Positions 45,391 through 55,957 of a stretch of DNA of 64,000 nucleotides are shown here, one piece after another. The translations under genes were made by a program, and so were the position numbers. Position 1 is the stretch's first letter; each line of letters opens with the position of its first letter. A model generated the notes under the pieces. That model was not told where the DNA came from and ran no database searches. It was given only the letters and a program-made list of their open reading frames with translations. The stretch is from Lyophyllum atratum. Lineage: Eukaryota; Basidiomycota; Agaricomycetes; Agaricales; Lyophyllaceae. The DNA lies in NCBI GenBank assembly GCA_014905825.1, contig JACGCN010000090.1, forward strand, positions 1 through 64,000, given 5' to 3'.

Positions 45391-46929
45391 ATGGCTTCCA
45401 CTATCGTCCGACGTGCCTTTACACCCGAACCTACTCCCAGTAAAAAGGTATACATTATCTGTTCGCCACTTCATTGCATGTTGTAGCTAACACGTCTTTT
45501 TTTCCTTTCCTTTTCTTTAGGCCGCTGAATCACTAGCTGCCTTCAGCTTCGATAGTCCTGCCGAACTCGCGACGAAGCCTGCCACCAAGGACATCATTGA
45601 TGACGCGCGGCTATCCACCTCTCCAAAGTCACTTCTGGATGATGATGAAGACTCCCTCAACACTGAACACGAGCTCGACGAGCTGAGGAAGAAGTTTGTA
45701 GGAGATATAGACTTGCCTGAGAGTACGTCGTTATGTCTTGACTGATATCACGTTTTGTCAATGCATTTCTTACAGGCGAGGAACCTCTGTTGAAGGAGAG
45801 CAGACGCCGATTCGTTCTGTTCCCAATTCAATACCCTGAGGTTAGTTTCATTTGCCATTGTCGATTCCTCTATCCTCACGTATCGTGTAGATCTGGCAGA
45901 TGTATAAAAAGGCCGAGGCCTCGTTCTGGACCGCAGAGGAGATGGACCTTTCTAAGGATCTCCACGACTGGAACAACCGGCTCAACGACAAGGAGCGCCA
46001 CTTTATCTCGCACGTACTCGCATTCTTCGCAGCATCGGACGGCATTGTCAACGAGAACCTTATCGAACGTTTTTCGAACGAAGTGCAGGTTGCCGAGGCT
46101 CGCTGCTTCTATGGTTTCCAGATTATGATGGAAAACATTCACTCCGAGACTTACTCCCTCCTCATCGACACTTACATTAAGGATATTGCGGAACGCGAAT
46201 ACCTGTTCGACGCTATCGAGACCATCCCTTGCATCAAGAAGAAGGCGGATTGGGCCCTCAAGTGGATCTCCGACCAGCGTTCGACCTTTGGCGAACGGCT
46301 TGTTGCCTTCGCCGCGGTTGAGGGTATTTTCTTCTCGGGATCGTTCGCCTCGATATTCTGGATGAAGAAACGCGGCCTGATGCCCGGCTTGACATTCTCT
46401 AACGAGCTCATCAGTCGTGACGAGGGAATGCATACCGACTTCGCCTGCCTCCTCTTCAGCCATCTCAAGCGTCGCCCTCACCCTGATACTATCAAGGCTA
46501 TTATCACGCAGGCTGTTGCCATCGAGCAAGCGTTCCTCACAGGTATGTTCGATGCGGCCGACATCCCATAGTTTACGGATTAAATTGACCTTTACCTTAG
46601 ATGCCCTGCCCGTCAAGCTCATTGGGATGAACGCCGACCTGATGTGCCAGTACATCGAGTTTGTGGCCGATCGTCTCCTCGTCGCCCTCGGGAACGACAA
46701 GGTGTACAACAAGACAAACCCCTTCGACTTCATGGACATGATTTCTCTCCAGGGCAAGACGAACTTCTTCGAGAAGCGGGTGTCGGATTACTCCAAAGCC
46801 GGTATCAACCATTCGGGGACATCGGAGGCTTCAACGTCGTCATCTACCTTGTGCGTTTTTTTTAAAAAAAAAATATCCTTGGTCAATACTGATTCTGCCT
46901 TTAACAGCCTCCTTGATGAAGATTTTTAA
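45391..46929 (+). CDS. RNR2: Ribonucleotide reductase small subunit
   Basis: Main R2 subunit: reduces ribonucleotides with the R1 subunit, S-phase supply of dNTPs. Start ATG 45391 ([19 protein letters not shown]); a longer N-terminus than its neighbour ([16 protein letters not shown]) with an extra intron. Then [30 protein letters not shown], and all iron ligands and the radical Tyr ([36 protein letters not shown]). [39 protein letters not shown], and after a last intron the tail TFLLDEDF; stop 46927-46929. Codon choice is strongly C-rich at third positions compared with its neighbours, as expected for a highly expressed gene. Confidence 0.95.
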
Positions 46930-48892
46930 GACCTTTCATGTATCCGTCGACCCTGCCCATCTCATCCATATCCGTGCCATCATTACCCGCACTCTTCCGT
47001 CATCGTTTGCGCGCTGTGTCTAGACTATCCAAGTTATCATTATTTACCCTGTATTTTGCCATTAGTAGTACCCGGAGGAACAGTCTCCATCCCATCCATC
47101 GCATGTGCCAGTATATCTGTAATAAAATCATGTTCTCATTCTCGTTTCAATCGTCTGGTTTCACTAGTCTTGTGCAGATGGTAATCCGTACTCTGGGTGG
47201 TTAGGTCTGTTCATAGTAGTGTTGTAAGAGCTAGGCAAGGAAATTTACTACACCTACATCTACAGGTTTTAAATTCAAAGTACAAGCATCCTCTCAGTCT
47301 ATCGTGCATCAAAGAAGTATATAACCAGGACAGCCGTAATGCTGTAGAATGATCCATAATTGACTGGAGAATTTGAACCTGAACCTGACCGATCGTGTCA
47401 ATGTCAACCGGAGCCCGTGTCCGGCTCTGTGCTAATCACGTTCCCTCGCGAGGACTTCTTCAACTCGTCCGATGAAGAGGTTTGATGATCATGAGACCCT
47501 TGTTAAAGTGGACTTAAGGACCGGGTCCTTGGGGACGGAAGCGGTTGAAGTCAAGTGGGATCACATGGCTGCAAAAATGGACCCCGTTCACGGCGCCGAC
47601 GATACAGGATCCAACAGAGGAGTACTCCATGTCGTGGTCGTTCCTGATGTTTGACGCCTGTCTCCCATGAGAGTCAGAGCACCGACCTTCTGTATGTACA
47701 ATAGTGGAAGCCGGGTGTATCATAGTACGATAGGCACACCAGGTATGTGTGAGAGCCTTTCGGTCGCTGACGAATGCGCTGGTCGAGATAGGCTTTTGTC
47801 ACCCTGTATGTCCAAATGTCGCGACGGTACGTCGATTTTTCCCTGAAAAGATCCAGACCCGCAAAGCTGCGACATGTTTGATCCCCTTGACGCATTAGCA
47901 TGCGCTCACTGAGTTCCAGCACCGATAGACTTTGGTTCGTTACCCGTCGAACATGTTCTAACCATCCACCAGACCAAAGAAAAAACAAAGCACACACGGT
48001 CCGCCCGCGCATGATTACATGCCTTGATCCTGGTGAACTGGGCGACGCGATAGGCGTATGGAGGTGATAACAAGTATATTGAAAGGCACGATAAGAAGGA
48101 TCATTTCTTAAATGATCAACGGAACTGACATATTCTCGCCCTGAGCCTGCCGAGACTTGGTGCGCAAGTGCCAGAGGCTATGGCGAAGTTCAGGAGATCT
48201 GTCAGAGAGAATGCTGACTGAGTGGTAGTTTCGACAAGCACGGAGCTGAGGAGATCGTATCTTCGAAACTTTAGGTGGCAGTCGTGTCAAACATCGTCCG
48301 GATATAACCATGATTTTCGATGACATGTCACCGTTAGAAGTCTCCTAGATCTGCCTCCAGTACTCTTGATGTGTATGTTTCGAGGACTTGGGCAGCTATG
48401 CTGGGAATGGTAGGCAAGCAGGAACACTAGGAGAGGTTCAAGACTTCCGGTCCATCGCTGTGAGGAACTCCGGTTGAGCCTATACAGAGAAGCGTTTCGT
48501 CATGAGCTGTTGTGGAGAGAATTTGCGTTTGGCGGAAGGGAGCAAACCTGAGTCTCAGTGAATGATCGAACTTGCATGATCGTGATCGGCTTGCGGAATC
48601 AGTTCCTTCCGCCCGTGCTTCCACCACCTGTCACCGAAAGCCAAGTATCAGGCAGTGGCCGCCGCAATGCCATGAGCTCGATTGCTCACATTGACACAGG
48701 AACAGATTTCTTGATTGACTTTCATGTCGCCGAAGCATGAACCTTGCGATAGTGCGGAGAAAGTGGATATCCTATTATATCCTGCGCTATATAATTCTCT
48801 TGCGTCTAATCAGGTGCGATGGACCCAAACCCAGATTCCATCGTTCTCCGTAACTTGAGCCTAGGACGATTTGACAATATCTCTCGTCCAGC
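46930..48892. other. Gene-poor region
   Basis: 1.96 kb after RNR2 and before the Pro/Ser-rich gene. Open frames reach about 110 codons (minus strand, 47674-48012) but show no family similarity, no consistent splice chain and no repeats. A real but fast-evolving gene or ncRNA cannot be excluded. Confidence 0.45.
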
Positions 48893-50545
48893 ATGAAGCC
48901 TGTGTCATTCTTGCGTAATACGTGGAGGAAAAGAGACAACAAGTCATCCACTAAAACCCAATCAGCGCATCGCGTAGAACCCGCTCTGTTGGAGGTTCAG
49001 TCGCCCTCTCCTCTCTTAAAACCTGCCTTTGGTGAAGCAGCCTCAGTATTTTCTCTCGAGTTCGATTCCACTTTCCAGGTTCGTCACGTCTTCGGCACAG
49101 CTCTCGCGCCTGGTTATTTACCACTGTCGCAGGACCCTCAGAGCAATATAACAGGCAGGATGCTTGTAAATGGCTCCGAAAACTGGGAATCAATCCATGC
49201 TCAGATAGTTCCAAGGCTGCGCGGCAAACATGGCTCTTTGTTCCATCCTTCTCATGGTCCACCTCACAACCCTTCCCATGGCCCACGGAGTTTAAACATC
49301 GGGACTCAGGCTCTCCGTAGCGGTACCTCTCCCCATCGTCCACCTCGACCACCTTCTTCGAATCTTTCTTCCCAGCCCCCCTCAGTGATACCTCGATCTC
49401 CAACCCGCGTAAAGTTTGCTCCAGATCCACCGGTCAGACCTTCGCACCCTACCTCACCTCTACGACCAGCCTTCCCCCGTGTCGGGCGGACAAACCAGAG
49501 CTCGTCTGTTCCTGACTCATCTAAAGACTCTGATACTATTCAGGACTGCCAGGTTCAGGAGGTAGCGGCGCCTGACGTTGACGAAAAACTCTCAGATTAC
49601 CCCGGCAATAGCCCCGCCAAACCCACCGGACTCGCGCCTTCTCCCTTTTCAGACACGCCCAACATGGCGCCCGCCGTTCTTGACCTTTCAGATGCGCCGG
49701 TTTCGAAGAGCCTTTATCACGCGTCTAGTTCTACACCGCATCTCCCGCTGCCCCAGCAAAGGTCTCGCCGACCTAATACCGAACCACGAGACAGCCTGCG
49801 TTCATCTCGGGACACACTCGCATCATTTCCACAACCACCTCCTCTACGCGTGCGTAAACGGCCTCAACCCCTCGTTTTACTGCCTACGCCAACATTGGCC
49901 CAGCTACCGCCGTCGCCCCTCTTCGGTTCGAATGATTCTACTCCCGTGGCAACTCCAACCACTTCCCGCCCTCTAAACGCAGTCTCATCTCCGAAGTCTC
50001 CAAAGTACCCAGGCAGGCCTCTTCATACCATCTCTCCGCCGGCATATAGTCCTCCAAACAGTCCGTTGCCAGCCCCTCCAACATCTTCCGGATTCTTAAT
50101 GCCCTTTGATCGTGAGAAGCACAGTGGCAGGGCTCTGCGGACTGCGCAATCGACGTCCGAACTCCGTGCCCATCGATTCGGAAACCTTTATCCTAGCCAT
50201 AGAGCTACATCAAGTGCACCCGCCTCTGATCTGTTCACGACGAGGGAAGCGACAAGAAAAGTTGTGCATCCACTTCTCACCAGTCATCCGGGATCGGACT
50301 CACAGACTGTTGTAAGTTCTCTTGACATTGCGTCGGGTGATCATGTCCTTAGTTCATTGGAAAATAGGAGCCCCATGGGTTGTCAACTCCGCACCAGCAT
50401 TCAGTACACTGGGGATATGCAGTCTAAGCCTCGCTTTTCTCAGTCAGGAACCTTCCTGGTTGAAGGTCATTATCACGCTCGTTCATTGGAATTCACAACT
50501 TATCGCATTGAAATCAATCAAACAATCATGTATAGTCATATGTAG
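48893..50545 (+). CDS. Proline/serine-rich protein, function unknown
   Basis: One open frame of 550 codons from ATG 48893 (MKPVSFLRNTWRKRDN) to the stop at 50543-50545, with no need for introns. An ordered N-terminal part may exist at residues 50-110 (AASVFSLEFDSTFQVRHVFG, NGSENWESIHAQIVPRLRG); the rest is low-complexity and rich in P, S, R and T with many SPxx and PPxxP-type motifs (PRPPSSN, PTRVKFAPDPPVRP, LPPSPLFG, PPNSPLPAPP), suggesting a phosphorylated scaffold or SH3-binding protein. I recognise no domain. Confidence 0.6.
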   Translation: MKPVSFLRNTWRKRDNKSSTKTQSAHRVEPALLEVQSPSPLLKPAFGEAASVFSLEFDSTFQVRHVFGTALAPGYLPLSQDPQSNITGRMLVNGSENWESIHAQIVPRLRGKHGSLFHPSHGPPHNPSHGPRSLNIGTQALRSGTSPHRPPRPPSSNLSSQPPSVIPRSPTRVKFAPDPPVRPSHPTSPLRPAFPRVGRTNQSSSVPDSSKDSDTIQDCQVQEVAAPDVDEKLSDYPGNSPAKPTGLAPSPFSDTPNMAPAVLDLSDAPVSKSLYHASSSTPHLPLPQQRSRRPNTEPRDSLRSSRDTLASFPQPPPLRVRKRPQPLVLLPTPTLAQLPPSPLFGSNDSTPVATPTTSRPLNAVSSPKSPKYPGRPLHTISPPAYSPPNSPLPAPPTSSGFLMPFDREKHSGRALRTAQSTSELRAHRFGNLYPSHRATSSAPASDLFTTREATRKVVHPLLTSHPGSDSQTVVSSLDIASGDHVLSSLENRSPMGCQLRTSIQYTGDMQSKPRFSQSGTFLVEGHYHARSLEFTTYRIEINQTIMYSHM

Positions 50546-50847
50546 GGAATACTAGTAGGGCAATAATAGCATCGTTCATTGGGTCTAATGCCCATGACTA
50601 TTTGCAGTGCGAGTTGAGGACCAAAGTTCGGTGTCTGACTCGGTGTTATCAAGTGTCAAGGGCAGACAGCTGGAATGCACCACTCTCCTTGCGATCTAGA
50701 AGCAAAGGCGACGGTGACCACATCCATGAACTGCAACTGCCGCTCACGAGGATGATCTTGTCACAAATTAAGGATGTGCACCAATCATGAGATACGCAAA
50801 CATACCTGACGCTGATAGGAGCATAAGCATGCCTTGCATATAAAACT
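50546..50847. other. Convergent intergenic region
   Basis: 302 bp between the Pro/Ser-rich gene and VMA21, both 3' ends. Nothing recognisable. Confidence 0.5.
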
Positions 50848-51241
50848 TCATTGATGCTTCTTAGTGTCCAGAGGAAGTTTCTTCGACGTGTCGGGAGCAC
50901 TTGTTTTGTCCTCTAACACGGAAGATATGATATATGCGACAAGGACGAGGTTGGCTGAAACCACCGCTGTGATAGCTGCGTAGGTGGAATTCCCTGATAT
51001 ACGACGGTCACGTCACCGGTATGAACGCAAGTTAGGAGTCCCACCATTCCAAAGATATTTCTGTGAAGCAAAGTAACCTGAGATGGGGACCAGACCAAGG
51101 GAGATGCTGAACAGCACGAGTTTGATGAGCACGCTCCTGAATATACGACGGGTTGAGATGCATTAGAAGAACGATGCAAGCCACTTTTTACCTCGCTGCA
51201 GTGAGCTCTGTCGCTTTTCCAATAGCGACCTGTTCAGTCAT
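50848..51241 (-). CDS. VMA21: V-ATPase assembly factor VMA21
   Basis: ER-resident two-helix protein that assembles the V0 sector of the vacuolar ATPase. Three exons give about 95 residues: MTEQVAIGKATELTAAR, SVLIKLVLFSISLGLVPIS and GYFASQKYLWNG, then NSTYAAITAVVSANLVLVAY and SSVLED. The two hydrophobic helices flank the conserved YFAS.KYLW.GNSTYAA loop. The C-terminus is TKKHQ, i.e. a KKxx dilysine ER-retrieval signal, as in yeast Vma21; stop 50848-50850. Divergent from ALG8 with 148 bp between. Confidence 0.92.
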
Positions 51242-51389
51242 CGTGGGTGGAGCCAAGAAATGTACGCGAAGTGCAAGTTCAGGCTGAGGTTGACGGAATT
51301 CCGGCTACGTCACGTGTAGTGAGAGGTGTCCTCCCTGTTTCCGAATCCTTACCCCCACTACCTCTCCGACTAGACTCGGGTTGAATATC
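51242..51389. promoter_or_regulatory. Short bidirectional promoter VMA21/ALG8
   Basis: 148 bp between start codons of two ER-membrane genes. It holds TACGTCACGTG at 51306-51316, which overlaps a CRE/bZIP-like TGACGTA (reverse strand) and a CACGTG box. Confidence 0.4.
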
Positions 51390-53729
51390 ATGGACGGAGA
51401 TGACCCTCACGTAATTCAAGCTCGACAAACCTCGGTTCCCAAATCATCGAATGCTCTACCAGAACACTCGGAAGAGGAAGCCACCTCCAAACAGCGGGCT
51501 TGGTTTCAGTGGGATGTGGAGACCTCCGAATGGGACATCCTGGTGCTCTCTACGTGTCTAAAACTTCTGCTATACCCGTCCTAGTAAGTCTGTTGGGATA
51601 AAGGCGCGAAATTGTTGACACTGTGCCAGTCGATCAACGGATTTTGAGGTTCATAGAAATTGGCTTGCCATCACCTATTCCCTTCCAATATCTAAGTGGT
51701 ATTACGACGTGAGTGAGCCCACAACCTCCCGTATAGAACTCTTTATGTATTATCCCGCGGTATCCTCAGACTACGTCAGAATGGAGTGAGGATTGTTAAT
51801 TTTTGCGTACCCTTCTGAGTTTGAGTTATGCCCCTTGACAGCCCTTGACTATCCGCCGTTTTTCGCCTATTTTGAGAAGCTCCTGTCAATCCCAGCCGCC
51901 TTGATCGACCCAAAAATTGTGGACCTCAATAATCTCAATTACGACAGCTGGTCTGTCATTGCCTACCAGAGGACGACCGTCATTCTGACAGAGTTGGTCC
52001 TTGGAGCTGTTCTGCTCAGGTACATTCTCATAGGATCCATTCCGCTTGCTTATGTTGAAATTGATGGCCTTTCATCTAGATTCATTCGTGGCGCCGTAGA
52101 TCCTCCAACCCAGCGCATAATATCAGCCTCGCTCTTCCTCCATCCCGGGTTTCTTATCATTGACCACATTCACTTCCAATATAATGGATTCATGTTCGGG
52201 ATTCTTCTGTGGTCGATCCTTATGGCTCGTAATGTAAGTTGGCTTGCTGCAATATAACGCGAAAGAGGTTTAACCTGTTCTCAGGGAAACAAACTTGCTT
52301 GCGGCATACTATTTGCTGTGTTATTGAACTTGAAGCATATTTATATGTATCTAGCGGTACCGCTATATGTTATTCCCAATTACTACCACGCGCTGACATC
52401 TTATCTCCAGCCTGCATATTTCATTTACCTCCTTCGGTCTTTCTGCTTGTCGCCATCAGGGCACTTGCACATTAAACATTTCCTATCTCTAGCCAACGCG
52501 GTCATAGCGGTATTTGTGGTGTCTCTAGGACCATTCATTGTTATGGGGCAGATTCCACAGCTCCTTTCCCGTCTCTTCCCCTTTACGAGAGGCCTCAATC
52601 ACGCATACTGGGCTCCAAACGCCTGGGCATTAATCACCGCTGCCGATCGAGTGCTGCTTCGATGTAGGTATTCTAAATATGCCCGAGACAGTTTGACGGA
52701 CCCTTCGCAGATGCAAAGCACACAGGTGCGGATGTCGTCATCAACCCGTCTGGCGTGGCTTCGACGTCTCGAGGACTTGTGGGCGACACAGTCTTTGCTG
52801 TCCTACCGAACATCAAACCTATCCACACATTCGTTATCACAATTTTATTCCAGTCTGTGAGTACTTCCAGCGAGATGGCACAGACCTATGCTCACAATTT
52901 TCACAGATATGGCTCTTCAAACTTTGGCGCAATCCAACATATAAATCCTTCCTGACCGCTTTAACGCTTTGCGGATATACCTCATTTTTGTTTGGTTGGC
53001 ATGTGCATGAGAAGGCTGTTTTGCTGGTCCTGGTGCCCCTGAGGTGAATAAGCTTTCTCAAGCCCCCAATGCGTTTCCTAATGAGATCTGCCACTAGTCT
53101 GCTCGCTGCTGAAAGACAAGCTTACTTTAGGACATTCATAATTATCAGTGTTGCTGGCATCTTTTCTCTTTTCCCGCTTATCTTCACGCCAGGAGGTGTG
53201 CTCTCCCGTTCTCGGAAGATACGCTTTTTCTCTGACAGTCCTCGATCCACATAGAGTCGATTGTCAAAGTCGTGTATTCTGTTCTTTGGATCCTACTTGT
53301 CAACGCATTATTGTCCCGCCGTGTCTATGAGTAAGTCCAGCTTGTTTTATCGAAATCGCTTCTATGTCCACATGCTCATCGAATGCGCATAGATTTCCCA
53401 AGTCGCTGCCATATGTGATCCTAGATGGCTTCGAGAAAATTTACTTGGCAGGTTTCCCCTTTCTCCTCGCCTTCGTCAGCCTTTTCCCCGCACTGGTAGA
53501 TCGCCAACGGATCACGGCGAACATATGTATACCATCTGGCGAGTTCTCATGTCCCAATCCCGATGTCATACAAGGGACGGAAGGATCCCGTTTGGCGGCA
53601 ATGGAGTTCTTGCCTCTGATGTTGACCAGTGTGTATTGTGCTGTCGGACTGGTATGGGGTTTCCTGAGATTGATGTTTATTTACCTGCACGAGACAACAT
53701 ATCAAGGCCAACTGAATGGGCTTGGGTAG
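51390..53729 (+). CDS. ALG8: Dolichyl-P-Glc:Glc1Man9GlcNAc2-PP-dolichol alpha-1,3-glucosyltransferase
   Basis: ER multi-pass enzyme that adds the second glucose to the N-glycan precursor. Start ATG 51390 ([13 protein letters not shown]). Family motifs run in order: [114 protein letters not shown] 47-nt intron at about 52666-52711 joins DRVLLR to [18 protein letters not shown] and [15 protein letters not shown]; without it the frame looks broken. Then [57 protein letters not shown]; stop 53727-53729. The EWTLDYPP loop is the usual catalytic-side signature. Confidence 0.93.
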
Positions 53730-53803
53730 CTACAAATTTGACATGAATGCATGATGGTATTGGCGAATATAGTATTACATGTTATCGTTGTTGAGTCGAC
53801 AAG

Positions 53804-55663
53804 TTATTTCTTGGCGATGTGAACGACTGCACAGGGGAATCAATCAATCAGGATGTAATAGACAGAAGAAGACGTTTGGCGTACCATCTTCATCATCCAA
53901 GACATGATCCAGGCCAACTTTTTGTCCACGTGAGTGTTTGGCACTAGCCCCCCACACGACAGAACTGAGGAAGCGACAAGCTAAGTATGAGTTCCAGTGA
54001 GCCGACATTCACGGACTTACTATTTCATCTGTTTTGCAATTTCCTTGTGAATGTTATTACAGAAATCTTCGATGGTACATTTACCCCGCCGAAGCACAAC
54101 GGGTTGCGAGTAATCTGGAGCCAGACCCCGAGGTTTTGTATAAACGCGTACAAGGTCCAGTGTTTGCCACATTTTGTCGATCAGTTCGTCGATATTGAGC
54201 CATTCACGGGACGATATCGGAACAGACATAGGGATTTTGTACCTGTATGAAGGTCATGGTCGTAGAACTATGATTGTCGAAAGAGGACTTACAGGAGATC
54301 GAGTTCCTCTATTGAAATCGCATCGATCTGTAAGTGATGTTCAGTATATTGAATTGTCCATTGGACAACTATTGTACCTTATTCAGAACCTTTATCGACA
54401 GACCACCCGATTATTACGTATCAAAGAGAGTTATTGGGATGATACTCACATATAGTGCTGGAATATAAACTCTGGAATGGGATGTTCAGGAGAAATTCTC
54501 TCCGGAGGACGATCGCTGCTCACCTGTTCCCTTCCACCACATCCACTAGATCATCAGCTGTGGCGCCAGGTTCCCGAATAGCAACGTCTGCGTTACTGAT
54601 CTTGTACTCGCTTAGAACGGCCTTGATTTCATCGTGGTCGATGTTGGTTAGGGGTACTGTGTTGGTGATCGCAATTCCACCCTTCTCTTTTTTTCGTACC
54701 AGAATGGCTGGCGGCTTTTTGTTCAACCTGATGCCAAATCCTTCAAGCTCAGATTCGATAACCTTCTTGTCTCCAAGTGGCTTGAGAACATCGAGGACGA
54801 TAAAAATAAGGTTGCATGTACGAGCGACTAGGGTAAATTGTTGGTTGAGTCTCGTGATTCCGACCAAAGGTGACGGGCGTCCATACCAGCAATAACTACA
54901 AGCAAGGTTTGTGAATGGTGACATCTTTCGGCTGGGGAGTAAGGGACATACCTTGGCGACCTCTACCCCTACCGTCATTGGCACCCTCAATGATACCAGC
55001 TGGGATGTGCCGTTCAGAAAACTTCAGAGTAAGTCGCGAAAGGTGACATACGAAGATCCAGAATCTGGATGGGCGCGCCATGTACTTTGACGGTCCCTGG
55101 CACTGTCGTTAGAGTGGTGAAATCGATTTCAGACGTTTCGGAATGTGTTCCCGTGAGTTTGGACATGAGCGTGGACTGGGTGATTGATGAGACGGGGACA
55201 AGGTATCACGGCCATGAAACAGACCTTTCCCACTGAAGGGAAGCCAACAAATCCGACCGATGCTATACCGGTTCTATAAATTTTCGGTTAAGCACTTTTG
55301 CGATGAGAGTGGTAGCGTACTTACCTCGCGACATCGAAACCTAGGCCGCCACCTCCGCCACCGCTCCCAGTCGACGGCGAAATGAGCTCTCGCCTGAGCT
55401 TGGCGATTTTAGCCTTGAGCTGACCAAGATGGTAACTCGTGGCCTTATTTTTTTGGGCTAGAAGCAAGAGGTGAGGTGCAAGCTCCAGGTAATATCAGTC
55501 TGAGGAAAACAGTACTTTTGGCCTAAGGAAGAGTCAGGAGGTTAGAAGTACGAGACAATGAAGGGTCGCACCATCTCATCTTCGATTTCCTAAACTTCAT
55601 TAAGCATCAAGAGGCAGACAATGGAAAGATTGAACCTACCTTTATTTTCTGGATAGTGGTCAT
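53804..55663 (-). CDS. RBG1: Developmentally regulated GTP-binding protein (DRG1/RBG1)
   Basis: Ribosome-associated OBG-type GTPase linked to translation elongation. Start ATG 55663 ([14 protein letters not shown]); N-terminal coiled region [21 protein letters not shown]1 GFPSVGKST, G2 area [11 protein letters not shown]3 [17 protein letters not shown], then the S5D2L-type insertion ([32 protein letters not shown]), G4 LNKID and G5-side PISS. The C-terminal TGS domain reads [33 protein letters not shown], then [18 protein letters not shown] and DEDVVHIAKK, stop 53804-53806. Eight or more introns. Length is as usual for DRG1 (about 365 residues). Confidence 0.94.
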
Positions 55664-55957
55664 TGTTGCTGTAGTGGAAATAGATTATCGGGGTTTGCCG
55701 AAGGCGATCAATGCTGTTGTCTGGCAGCTTGGCGATGCTTCCACTTTGTTGCACTCCGACTTCCCTCACCGTCGACCTTCCCGCCTCTCCTTCCTTCAAG
55801 CCCCTCACGCCGTTCTCGCCATCAACTACGTTAGCTAGCTCAATAGCTGCCCGCTCTTTCAGCAAACCATCCTTCGACAATCTATGCGACTGGCTGGTTC
55901 TGGTCCTTACACTCGTCCCCGACATCCATCTTCTACTCTCCAAGCCGATTTACCAAC

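Noticed and set aside
52660..52760. Apparent frameshift in ALG8
   Set aside because: A 47-nt intron (gtaggt...ttcgcag) joins DRVLLR to [10 protein letters not shown] and solves it.
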